Assembly (NCBI GenBank): GCA_017979445.1
Contig: JADQWC010000431.1
Span: 62,001 to 126,000 of the forward strand
From: Akebia trifoliata
Taxonomy: Eukaryota; Streptophyta; Magnoliopsida; Ranunculales; Lardizabalaceae
DNA: 64,000 bases
Direction of reading: 5' to 3'
Under the pieces are notes generated by a model. The model saw only the letters and a program-made list of their open reading frames with translations. It searched no databases and was not told where the DNA came from. This document shows positions 35,902 through 46,078 of the stretch, piece by piece. The first letter of the stretch is position 1. Each line of letters begins with the position of its first letter. The position numbers and the translations under genes are program-made.

Positions 35902-35975
35902 GTAATTTTTTGTTTTTCCCTCTTTGCTTCTTATACTTTGTGTTTCATTCATTTAACAGTTTTATTTTCTTCTAG
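35902..35975 (+). other. Short phase-0 intron in the additional gene
   Basis: GTAATTTTTT donor, T-rich body and TTCTTCTAG acceptor. Removing it keeps one uninterrupted frame over at least 40 codons on each side. At 74 bp it is near the lower limit for plant introns. Confidence 0.75.
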
Positions 35976-36994
35976 GCCAATTCCTATGGTACCCTAGCCT
36001 TCCTGAAGTGGCGTAAAGTTCAGGACCAGGCAACCAACCTAACTAGGGAGTATGAAGAAAAAATCACTCTACTCCAAGCTAAGCTGGCCTCTTCTAGTTA
36101 ATTTTCTTAGGAGACTAAAGAGGAAATGGAGGCGAACTTGCCCCAATTTTCCAAGGAAAACTTAGTCTTTGAGGCCAACAATAAGAAGCTGACAGATTCC
36201 CAAGGTGGTCTTCAATTAGAACTGACCAACTACAAAGAGATAGTGCAGAGGAAAGACGCAAAGCTAGCAGATCTCCAAGAGCAAATACAACAATAAAATG
36301 TTGAGCTAGGCTCCGTCAGGATTGGTTTTGAGTCAACAAGGACCGAAGCTTGGACAGCGCAGGCCAAAGAAGATGAAGTAGATACCAAAAAACTGTTGGG
36401 TCAACTCTCAGCTAGGAAAGGAAACTTTTACTGAGGCCTATCATGAAGGCTTTAAGGCTACTCGACTTTAGTATGAGGAGGATGAGGACGAGGACAACAA
36501 AGAAGACTATGATGGTCCTGCTAGTCTTCCCCCTAGAGAAATTCTTAGCTAGTCTGGTGACTATGGGCGAGTCTCTCCCTTCCAGCTGGATGCGGAAGGG
36601 AACCCCGTCGTTATCCTAGATCGCATCCCTAGCGAGCTTATGGAGGCTGGGCAGATCATAGACTTCAATTTAACCAGACTGATTGACTTGCCTATCCCTG
36701 CCAATGAGCTGCCTACTATCCCTATAATCGACGTTGATCAGGACAAAATAGTTAATCCTTCCAACCCTACTAAAGTCTCACCTCTTGCCAACCAGTCGTC
36801 TGCTATTGTATAAGGACCTATCTTTTGATTTTTGTTATACTCTGTTTTTGCTAATTTTTTTTATACTCTTCTATTTTTGGGATTTCTCTTGTACGTCTTT
36901 CATTATTTATGAAAAATTCTATTTTTATGCGAACTGTTACTCTGCTCTTAACTTAGTTGAATATCATAGACTTTACTTTTTCGTATTGTTTACA

Positions 36995-37140
36995 TTATAC
37001 ACTTTATTTTATTAAGCGCTTCAACAAAGATCTAATGTACATTTTGCATTGCTTGCAATGTACACTTTGCTTTACTTAAGCACTTCACCAAAAATTTGAT
37101 TTACTTTTTTGCATTGCTTGCACTGTATCACTAACTGTTC
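36995..37140 (-). repeat. 57-bp repeat pair in the B2 tail
   Basis: AAGC(G/A)CTTCA(A/C)CAAA and TGCATTGCTTGCA recur with a spacing near 57 bp, homologous to the 57-bp units of B1 at 33715-33900. Confidence 0.6.
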
Positions 37141-37439
37141 CCCACAGGTTCTTCTTTATGTTTTTCTTACTTAGGTAGAACCTTTTTTGAAAGTAGGTGG
37201 GCAGTAAAATATCACTTAAGGTTTTAAGCAACATAACATTCTACTTTGGAGAGATATTTCTGAGTTATTGCCCTCTAGTAAAGTTCTAACTCAATGCTAC
37301 GGCCATTAAGTCAATGCAAGGCATCACTCAATGCTATCAAAGCATAGTGTTATGCAAACCTTGTCCTCAAAAGGGTTCTATTATAATGTTTCATCAATGT
37401 AGGGAAAATTGCAATCATCCCATTTTTTTCTTTACCACT

Positions 37440-38195
37440 ATGGGTAGAGAAGAGTTGCGAGGACCTGTCTCCCAAATGAGCCCTTCTTCGTGCTTTGTCA
37501 ATCAACATAGAGTGTGGCCGTTTAACTCTTCACTCTACCAATTAAAGTAAAAGAGAGCTGCGAGGACCTGTACTCTATCACTCAAGACAGAATGTGGTTG
37601 TCCAACTCTTCATTTTACTAGTTAAGGCAGTAGAGAGCTGCAAGGACCTAACTCTCAAAAAAGCCCATCTCTGTGCTCTATTACTCAGGACAGAGCATGG
37701 CCATCCAACTCTTCACTCTACAAGTTAAGGCAAAGGAGAGCTACGAGGACTTGACTCTCAAAAGAACCCAACTCAATGTTATGTTACTCATGTCAGAATA
37801 AGACCCCGACTAGCTTAATACCCTACCAATTAAAGTAGAACAGAACCACGTAGACCTGAGCCTAAGTGGGGGCCCTTTCAATGTTATGTTACTCGTGACA
37901 GAGTAGGGTCCCAACCAGCTCAATACCCTACCAATTAAGGTAAAGCAAAACCACATAGACCCAAACCCAAGTGGAACCTAATTTATTGCTTACTCGTATC
38001 AAAATAGGGTCCCGACCAGCTCCGTACCTTGCCAATTAAGGCAGAACAGAACCACGTAGACCTAGACCCAAGTAAGGTTCATCTTAGTGCTTTATTACTC
38101 TTTACAGAGTAGGGTCCCGACCAACTCTATACCCTGTCAATTAAGGCAGAGGAGAACAACGTAGACCTAGGTGGGGCCCAATTCAACTATTTTCA
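37440..38195 (-). repeat. Tandem array of ~103-bp units in the B2 3' region
   Basis: The landmark CG(A/T)(G/A)GACCT starts units at about 37458, 37561, 37641, 37744, 37849, 37954, 38055 and 38160. Spacings are 101-105 bp except one of 80 bp. Adjacent landmarks (CTACCAATTAA, ACTCTTCACTC) repeat in step. There are seven to eight units against two in B1, so copy number differs between related elements. Confidence 0.9.
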
Positions 38196-38209
38196 CGTAC
38201 AGGTTGTTA

Positions 38210-39310
38210 GCAATCAAAGGAGCTTTCTTTCATTGATAGTATCTTTTAAGATTACAAGTATTCCATGGTCTAGGTAAATCCAACTTTGCTTGTTGGTTAT
38301 TTTAGTTAGTCTGCACCACCTTTGACCTTATTGTCGGGAAGATATTCTTCGTTGGTATTACTACATCCATTCCATTGGTCATAATGGATACGTCTTGATA
38401 GAATTCCTAGCAATTGTCTTGTAGGCCTATAGTACTCCATGCAGGACTGTTGTCCACTTACCCTTTGCTTCTCCCAGTATCTTCTTTAGCATATTTATCA
38501 GCACTTTGTTCGTGACTTTAGCTTGTTAGTTGTCCTGTGGATATTGTGGTGTGGAGAACAAATATGTTATCCCATGCTCTTTACAAAAATCTTTCATCTT
38601 CTTTCCTACGAATTACCTTCTATTATCTGAGACTATTGTGCGTAGCAAACCAAATCGACAGATTATATTCTCCCATATGAACTTTTACCCTTCTTGTTAG
38701 AGAATTCTGGCTAGAAGGAGTGCCTCCGCCCATTTTATGAAATAATATGTTGCCACTAACAAGAAGGTTAAGTTCCTTAGTGGTCTGAACAGTGGACCTA
38801 CTAAATCAATCCCCCACTATGCGAACAGTCATGGGTTGATTAGGAAATTGAATTACACTGCAAGCTTACGAATAATCCTTTCATGTTTTTGGTAATTATC
38901 ACAATGCTTAACGTACAAAGCTACATCTTTCTACAAGTATGGACAGAAATATCCTTGGGAGAATACTTTTGAGCTAAAGACCTTGCCCCTGAGTGATTCT
39001 CACAATCTCCTTCATAGATCTCGCTCAATACTTCCTCTGTTTCTCCTAATGTCAGGCAACGTAGGAGTGGTCCACCTATAGACTTCCTATACAATTTTTC
39101 ATCCAAGATCGTGTATCTCTACTCTGGTTTCACACGTCTTACCTCCTTTGGATCATTAGGTAGTTGTCCTGCCTATAGGAAGGCGACGATTGGTCTCATC
39201 CACCCTTGATTCTCAATCGCAGCTACTACACTGACCTGCTCTGGTTCATCTATTGCAGGCATTTCTTGGTAGTCTAATGGCAGTTCTCTCTTATCTTACC
39301 CTGCCAACAT
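38210..39310 (-). pseudogene. B2 integrase remnant
   Basis: The minus-strand frame at 39106-38921 gives an N-terminal zinc-finger landscape (IYEGDCENHSGARSLAQK). Integrase-core wording is spread over frames to about 38440 (landmarks such as FVKSMG, DNIC and PQYPQ-like segments are visible only in pieces). The first H of HHCC is replaced by Y in this copy (YEGDCENH). Many stops; inactive. Confidence 0.65.
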
Positions 39311-39435
39311 TGAGGCTATAAAAGGTAGAACGCTGCATATATGTTGTATGCTCTTAGTATGTGCTCTACTTTTACTTTCTCAACTTAAAGCATGGTAGAT
39401 CTGATTTTCTCCAAATAAAACTACATCTTGGGATC

Positions 39436-39807
39436 TCATGCCTCAAACATTCCATTGACATGGTTAACTACGAACTGAAAGTCACTATATATTGTAGCTT
39501 TTATTACCCAAAGGCCTGTCAATGAATTGAGGCTGAGCAGTATTGCTTCATACTCTGCTTCATTGTTTGATGCTCTGAACCCAAGTCTGATTGTCTTCTT
39601 TATCCTAGAGCTGCTAGGAGTGATTATTATCACCCCTATTCCTAACCCTTCCAGATTTGAAGACCCATCCACATAAACCTTCCACCCTGGATGGTTTCTC
39701 ATCTCTTGCACATCTTCCACATTCTCCAGCTCTTCTACCAGTAGATCTATTTTTTCTTCTACTGGAAAGGCTACCAAGATATCAACCACTGCTTGGTCTT
39801 TTAGCAA
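39436..39807 (-). pseudogene. B2 second RNase H (Tat archaeal-type)
   Basis: This is an open 123-codon stretch: MLKDQAVVDILVAFPVEE linker, then WKVYVDGSSNLEGLGIGVII, ASNNEAEYEAILLSLNSLTG and IYSDFQFVVNHVNGMFEA. Catalytic D (VDGS), E (NEAEYEA) and D (YSDF) are all visible. It is better preserved than its B1 counterpart and free of stops. It removes RNA primer or template strands during element replication. Confidence 0.82.
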
Positions 39808-40149
39808 GACTCTAGGCTTTTATTCAAACATTAATTATGCTAGCTATACAGTCCATTTCGCCATTCTACCTAATCTTTCCATCTTCCATAAGACCAACTT
39901 CAAAGGGTATTCTGTGATGACATGCACTCGGTGTGCTTGGAGGTAAGGCCTCAATCGTCAAGCTGTGTAGACTAAGGCTAAACCTATCTTCTCAATTCTG
40001 GAATACCACGTTTCTACATCAATGAAAGTTTTGCCCAGGAAGTATATGGGCTACTCAGCTGTTGTCCCCATTCTGACCAAGACTGAGTTAAGCGCGCACT
40101 CAGAAATTGCCAGGTACAGCCCAAGTTCTTCCCAGCTTCTGATTTGGAG

Positions 40150-41070
40150 AGTATAGATGGTCAACCTAGGCATTTCTTTAGCTATGTGAAAGCACATTCA
40201 CATTCTTCTATCCATTCAAACTCGGTGTTCTTTCGCAATAGTTGGTACAAAGGCCAACATTTATCAAAAGACTTGGATACAAACTTGTTCAGAGCTACGA
40301 CTCTCCCTACCAACTTTTGAACTTGCTTCTGCATTTTTGGTAAGGGCATCTTTAACAGTATTTTGATCTGGTCCAAGTTAGCTTCTATCCCTCTTTCGTA
40401 ATTAGGTAACCCAAGAAATTCAATGAAGTTAATTTGAAAATGCATTTTTTGTGTTAAGTTTCATTCCAACCTTCCTTACTCGAGAGAAGACCTTCTCCAA
40501 GTCAGCAACATGATCTCTTCTTACTCTTCATCAACAAGTTGTCAATGTAGACTTCTATGGTCTTCCTCAACAGGTCTCTAAAGAGTTCCTTTGCTAGTCT
40601 CTAATAAGTTATTCCTACATTCTTCAATCTGAAGGGCATGACTTTGTAATAGTATAGCCCTTGCCCAGTGATGAATGTCATCTTCTCTTGATCTGCTAAG
40701 CTGAGCTGAATTTGATTGTAACCAAAATAGCCATTCATGAAGGACAGCCTTTCGTGACTTGAAGTAGCGTCTACTAATTGCTCAATCTTTGGCATAGGAA
40801 AGCTATCCTTAAGGAAAGCCTTATCTAGGTTAGTAAAGTCTATACGAACTCTAAATTTCATATTCTTCTTTGGTACTACCATATATTAGCTATCCAATTA
40901 GGAAACTGTACTTCCCTAATAAACTTTTCTCTAATCAGCTTATTCACATCTTCATTCACTACTTTTCTGAAATGAGGTGCTAGTCGTCATGGCTTCTACT
41001 TTACTAGTCTCACAATTGGCTCAACATTTAAGTGATGGTAGATCATTTTGGGGTTGATCTCCAGCATCTC
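40150..41070 (-). pseudogene. B2 reverse transcriptase and first RNase H start
   Basis: The stretch 40882-40601 reads MVVPKKNMKFRVRIDFTNLD, KAFLKDSFPMPKIEQLVDA, RLSFMNGYFGYNQIQLS and KMTFITGQGLYYYKVMPF. A stop follows, then the catalytic box as YIDN (near 40543) instead of YIDD, so the second metal-binding aspartate is lost. The thumb/connection follows at 40445-40182 (MHFQINFIEFLGLPNYERG, LPKMQKQVQKLVGRVVALNK), a part deleted in B1. The first RNase H continues damaged to about 39830. Confidence 0.8.
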
Positions 41071-41199
41071 TTCTATGGACTAGGCAGGAACATCCCTGTT
41101 CCTCCTCAGGCAGTCTACCAGCTCTTTCAACTCCTTTAGGCCCAGTTATGCCACTACCCCACATCCACCATCTAGATGTTCTCCAAGCATGAGGGTTCA

Positions 41200-41700
41200 C
41201 GGGCTTAGTTTGCCCCCATTGTAAGTGTTATTGCTGAGTTTTTTTCTTGAAGAGCTCTTCCTTGCCTAGCATGCACACCTAGGCTACTACCTAATCCCCT
41301 CGGATGTCTCACATCCCTTACAATGTTGGGAATCTTAGGACCTGATAGTATGTTGAAGGTACGACCCTCATCTTGTGGATCCACCATCTGCCCAGTATAA
41401 CATTGTAAGGGGAACTTGTTTCAATGACCATAAATCTGCTCATTAATGTTATCGGCCCTACCTATACAAGTAAGACTATTTCTCCCCATGATTGACTCAT
41501 CCTCCCATCAAACCCAATCAGAAGGGCTCTTGTTTGGGTGAATACGCTTCTACTAAGATCCATCTTTAAAAAAGTTGAGAAGTACAGAATGTCGACTGAG
41601 TTGCCACTGTCAATCAACACCCTTTTTAGAGAAAAAGTGCCTACCTAGAGGGTTACCACCAACGCATCATAATGTGGCCTAGCCAACCCCTCCAAATCTT
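41200..41700 (-). pseudogene. B2 retropepsin
   Basis: The minus-strand frame near 41640-41400 contains FLKRVLIDSGNSVDILYF, ALLIGFDGRMSQSWGEIV and TSSPYNVILGRWWIHKMR. The catalytic D-S-G and the closing ILGR motif are intact here. It is preceded by a HYDALVVTL linker (41645-41665). It would cleave the Gag-Pol polyprotein. Confidence 0.75.
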
Positions 41701-41899
41701 CTTCTATAAAGGCCACGGTCTGCTCTTTATATGGCTCTGTTTGCTCTGTGGGCTCATTTTTTGTGGTATAAACATGAGCAAGGTGTTCTACTCGCCACCT
41801 TTTGACTCTCTTGTCAACCTTATTCAAGCCTGACCTTCTAGGTCTTACTTTAGGACAACGTGTATAACCACTACCCTTCCATCTTACCACTCAATAGAT

Positions 41900-43280
41900 G
41901 GCTGATATTGCCTCTAATTCCTATCTCGAGGAGTATTTTTTCTTTGTTTTCTGACAGGTCCCTCAATCGACCTTACTCTGCCAATCTCTTCAAAAATCTT
42001 ATCAGAGCCTAGTACTTGTTGGTACTATGGGCTTGCACCTTATGATACTCGAAGTATCGCTTATCTTGCTTTATTTGATCTCGAAGGAGAGGTGCTAGCT
42101 ACTCACAATACGACTCATTCGTGATGAGGTATAGGAATTCACTAGGGAGCATAGAAAAGTACGTCCCCTTCCTCCTCTGCTCTCTATCTTGCTCGAGCAG
42201 TTTCTTCCTGCTCTACTATCGTGGCTGCTATTGCTTGCTAGGCTTCACTATAATATGTATGACCTTACTCTTTCTGATTGATTTATGATGGTCATCTTCC
42301 AATCTGATGTACTTTTCTGCTCTTTCAAATAGTTCACTTAGAGTTTCTGGTTTACTCTTCACAAGAGACCTGTACAATCCTAAGTCGTATGGCAAAGAGT
42401 TCTTGAACGCCACTACTATCGTTCTCTCGTCACAACTTTTTAGGACCATCACTTCTTCCTTGAATCTTTTTGTAAATTCTCTAAGGCTCTCCCCAGATTG
42501 CATTCTCATGTTGAGCAAAGCATCTACATCTCTACCACTCTTTTAGTTGTCAATGTAACGCGTTACAAAGACAATACAAAACTCATCAAAAAAAGCTATT
42601 GATCCACACGGTAACTTGTAGAACCAGGTCAACGTATTTTCCTACAAACTAAAAGGGAAAAGCCTTCACATCAAACCATCGTTCCCTTTCCACAGCATAA
42701 GCATCTATCAAAAGTGAAATAAATACTCTACTGGGTCCTTCGTCCCAAAGTATAGGGTGAAACATGACGGTATGAATTTCTTCGGGATCTCTTCAGCCAA
42801 GACCTCTATTGTAAAGGGGGATCTCTAAATATCCCTGATGGCTTACGCCACTAATGTGCCTATATCTACACTCTTCATCATCTCCTTCTCCTTCCAGATC
42901 ATCTCTCTGATCTCTTCTCAAGTCAGACCCACTGTGAACTCTACTTGAGTAGTAGTAATGGCAGCTTCCATTTTTCCCTTCCCAGTTGGGTCTCACAGTT
43001 GAGAACTACCTTCTGATTTGAGACACGATCATCTCCAGCAAAAGGCTGAGGATCGCATGGTGGGAGATCTTGTCTTGCTTGTTATAATTCTCAAGACGTT
43101 GACTCAGATTTCAATTCTGTTCAGCCAAGTCCTCCATCTCTTCTGTATATCCTTTTGTTGTTTCTTCATGGTTTCTAACATTGCAAGAAGGTCTACATTT
43201 GTGGTTGGTGCCATGGGTGGGTGCATTGACTTCGGTCGTTCTAGTAGATCTTACCATTATTTTGATTGAAATCAATATGT
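41900..43280 (-). pseudogene. B2 gag
   Basis: The start region near 43258 corresponds to B1 MVRSTR. The capsid core is at 42700-42228 with MRMQSGESLREFTKRFKEEV, SLPYDLGLYRSLVKSKPETL and LFERAEKYIRLEDDHHKS. A C/H-type stretch (YFEYHKVQAHSTNKY-like, about 42070-42020) follows. It is homologous to 28379-29640 and split by several stops. Confidence 0.75.
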
Positions 43281-43312
43281 TGTTAGTATTCCCACGGACA
43301 ACGCCAAACTTA

Positions 43313-43849
43313 TGGGGTCAATTCTGGCAGATGGTAGTGATAAACTTTGCCTCACAGCTCTGAAGTAGCTCATTCCACCTCCCCACTAGCACCGGCGTGG
43401 TACTTGTCAAAAATTCTCTGATACTCAAGTTAGAGTAGCAGAGGAATAATGGAAATTACTGGTTAGACTCTTAATCGACCAATAGATCTTTCCTTTGAAT
43501 TAGGATTTCCTCTTCTCACGGGAGGTAATCCCGGAAAACTCCCTGATTCCCAAGATCTTAAACAGGGATCTTTTGGATTAGATATACTATATTGGGGAGA
43601 TCTCATCCAAGATCTCTGGGCTTGATATGCCCAAACCAAACTACGGATCCTTTTTTACCAAGTTTGCCCTACTTAGCAAACCAGGCCTTGTTCAGTGTTG
43701 TACTATCCCTCTAACCAGGCAAGGTGCTATCTACCTTGGCCTGCCCTTCTACTGGGCAGCGATCCGTATACTGATTTGTGCATGGTACCACTTAACCGAC
43801 TTGGACACATGTACAATTTGGATGATTGCGTGAATATTACCCTCTACTA
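43313..43849 (-). mobile_element. 5' LTR of B2
   Basis: Reversed, it starts near TAGTAGAGGG (43849) and ends TTGACCCCA at 43313, followed by TAAGTTTGGCGTTGTCCGTG, which resembles a plant Ty3 primer-binding site. It contains the uninterrupted ACAAGTACCACG that serves as the empty site for LTR A4 in B1. Confidence 0.7.
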
Positions 43850-43854
43850 GTGTG

Positions 43855-44518
43855 ATATGTAGTAACGTTCAATAATACTTATGTGAAGGATTTGCTAGAT
43901 GACATGCTATGGTCAATTATATTATCAAAATTAAGTCTAAAGAATGGATATCATTCAAAGTGGATTAAAGTAAAAAATGAATGAAAAACAAAAAAAAAAA
44001 TCTTTAAGAACAACTCTAGGATGAGTTTTTTTCAAGAACGGGGGACTGATGTAAGACATCTACAATCCTAATTAGAATTGTAGTAGGATTTTTATTTCAT
44101 AATTATGTTAGGAGTACAATTCATTGTTAGTTTCTAATTTATTTTAAATTTATTTTTATTATTTAAGTTATAATTAAAAGTGTTTAAAAGTGTCAATTTG
44201 AGTTCTATTAAGATTAGAAAGTTAGTATTATATTATAGATAAGTTAGAAATGTTAATTTTTGATATTTAAAGAGGATTCTAAGTTGTTATGATGAAGTTA
44301 TCTATATAAGAAACGCCAAACTCAAAAATTCAATAATCAATCAATTCAATTATCTTTTCTCTCTTAATTAATATTTGGCCTTATGCTTTATTTTCTTTCA
44401 AGTTCTTGCTTATTTATCAATTAAATCCATTGATTCAAATTGATTTGGAGTGTTCTATTGAACACAATATCTTAATTTCTATCGAATATCTTCATTCACT
44501 CGCTTCTGCTGCTTTACA
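43855..44518 (+). mobile_element. 3' end and LTR of a chromovirus-like gypsy element
   Basis: GATGAGTTTTTTTCAAGAACGGGGGAC (44020-44046, purine-rich end) resembles the coding end and polypurine tract of plant chromoviruses. TGATGTAAGACATC opens an LTR at 44047 that plausibly ends ...CTTTACA at 44518. Within it, CTACAATCC...AATTGTAG (44061-44084) is a near-perfect palindrome, and TATATAAGA (about 44303) could be the TATA box. No pol remains. Confidence 0.5.
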
Positions 44519-44526
44519 AACCCTGA

Positions 44527-45371
44527 TAATGCAAGATAGTGAAAAAAAAAAGAGGAAAATAGGAGGTTTAAGGAATTTGATTTGGGTGATTTTGGAAATA
44601 GGTTAAGGATTTAGGCGACAATAGGAAAATGATTTCCAAAATCTCAATTGGCTATATGTTGAAATGTAAAACATGAATTTTTTTAATTACAACATTTTGA
44701 AATTAGAACGTTTAGGGTATTTGGTTGGGATAAATGATAGGGTATATGATAGATTTGAAGAAGAGATTAATGAAATGAGGATTGAAGAAAATGTGAAAGG
44801 ATTAAGGATAGAATAAAATGGGTTTCAAGAATCAAGAATTCAAGATTGTTTGAAAAATCACTAAAACAAAGTTTGTGGGTTAGTTTCTTGAAAGGATTAG
44901 AGGGTTCTTGAAGGCTTCTTGATCTATTATCACAAATAAATAAAATATATATATATATAAAAGATGGATTGAAGAAAACGATTAAAGAAAGTAAAAAAAT
45001 TATATTTATCTTGGAATCTCCCCAATGATTTTCATGACATCGGCCACATTGAATGCACCAATATTTAAAACAAGGAAATAATTCTTCTCTATATTCATTC
45101 ACGATTTTTCGTAAATAAACTCTAGTACAACTATAAATAGAGAAAATCAACTTAGAATCGTGATAAATAAATCTAATTTTCATAACTTTCTCTTTCCTAA
45201 TTTTTCAACCCTCATAAATTTAAATTAAAGACATTATAAAATTATCAAATTACCTCTAACTATTATACCAAATTACTAATACCATGGGCCAATAAAACAT
45301 GAAAATAAAGCCCTAAAACATAAAACTAAATAAAAAATAAAATTTATCTTCAAGCTTTGATGTCCCCATCA
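44527..45371 (-). repeat. LTR of element D (3' LTR in minus orientation)
   Basis: Its plus-strand start TAATGCAAGATAGT aligns with TGATGTAGGACGGT of the other LTR, and its end CTTTGATGTCCCCATCA aligns with CTTTCATGTCCCCATCA. The terminal CA of the minus reading has mutated. It is 845 bp long. Confidence 0.85.
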
Positions 45372-45544
45372 ATTATTTTCGACTGGGAAGATTTTCTACT
45401 AGAGAAATAAAATGGTTGTAATACCCTAGTAAATCAGGTTTAGATAAGCCATATGCAATTTGTTCATGACTTGCTTCTCAACCAATACATCCTCACACTT
45501 CAATAAATATCTCTTATTTTCTTGTAAGAACTGAAGTTGACACT

Positions 45545-45880
45545 CTAAAATCCTGCATGTATAACATAAATCATTGATTTATCCAAAAAAGTATCAACAT
45601 TTTCTTTTTCATAGGATAAAATCAAAGGATGTAATGGTTCCACAATTTCTTGTGCCAGTTGTTCAGGTTCTTCAGACTTAGATTCTTCTTCAAGAACCAA
45701 TAATGATGCCTCACACTCGTCAATCTCATTATCGCTTAAATAAGGCCCATAAATTTCTTCATCACTCGTCTTAAGTTTAGGTGTATAGACTTTGATCACA
45801 TCTGCTTCATTATCTCAATTCAAGCACTTTGATTTATAATGTCCACGGCAATTACACTTGTTGCACATGTTTTACTGTCT
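45545..45880 (-). pseudogene. Gag remnant with CCHC zinc knuckle in element D
   Basis: Minus strand: MCNKCNCRGHYKSKCLN (about 45872-45823) fits C-X2-C-X4-H-X4-C, the retroviral-type zinc knuckle of nucleocapsid. After a stop, an open 84-codon acidic stretch follows (MIKVYTPKLKTSDEEIYGPY ... LEEESKSEEPEQLAQEIVE). This is the post-knuckle linker of a gypsy gag; the capsid part is missing. Confidence 0.7.
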
Positions 45881-46078
45881 GATCTCTTCATGCCACTGCT
45901 CACGTCATTGTCTGTGCTCTTCACTTTTCTGTGTAATACTGTTGCAAACACAATGGCATATTTGATGTAATTTTGACAATATATTTAGTTCATCTAAGAA
46001 TAGGCTTGACAAATGCATCTTCCCTCAACGCGATCTGCTAATTTTTTTAGTGTCTCAACTTAGGTTGTGATACCAATT

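Larger units (their letters stand above)
34293..36813 (+). pseudogene. Additional Tat gene, antisense to B2 pol, with TATA box and intron
   Basis: A TATAAATA box at 34293-34300 precedes an ATG at 34474 (MNNNMTQLQRGLYIP). The first part (VSIRIYKDPNNPNEHRQGEI, LSFPLSPFFNEVLSKIN, ITPNDFLSKYNLKAIP, FKNWEFTPDI) resembles the Transposase_28 domain (Pfam: Putative gypsy type transposon). A 74-bp intron (35902-35975, GTAATT...TTCTAG) is flanked by HGLYQ and ANSYGTLAFLKWRK in the same phase. A coiled-coil (36000-36440: REYEEKITLLQAKL, LTNYKEIVQRKDAKLADLQE) and an acidic C-terminus ending at TAA 36811 follow. Several in-frame stops (first at about 34666) make it a pseudogene. The B1/B2 tail alignment shows it belongs to B2, antisense. 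Its function is unknown. Confidence 0.7.
34066..43849 (-). mobile_element. Tat-lineage retrotransposon B2, minus strand, lacking its 3' LTR
   Basis: On the minus strand: 5' LTR (43849-43313), PBS-like TTTGGCGTTGTCCGTGGGAA, gag, protease, RT, RNase H, archaeal-type RNase H, integrase, tandem array, 57-bp repeats, then an additional gene in antisense. The element is cut near 34066 at a tail-to-tail junction with B1. It is related to B1 but clearly diverged, and some domains lost in B1 are retained here. Confidence 0.8.

Noticed and set aside
37440..38195. Possible array of small RNA genes
   Set aside because: Unit length, position after pol and the homologous two-unit version in B1 point to a Tat 3' tandem repeat. 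No tRNA- or snoRNA-like boxes are seen.
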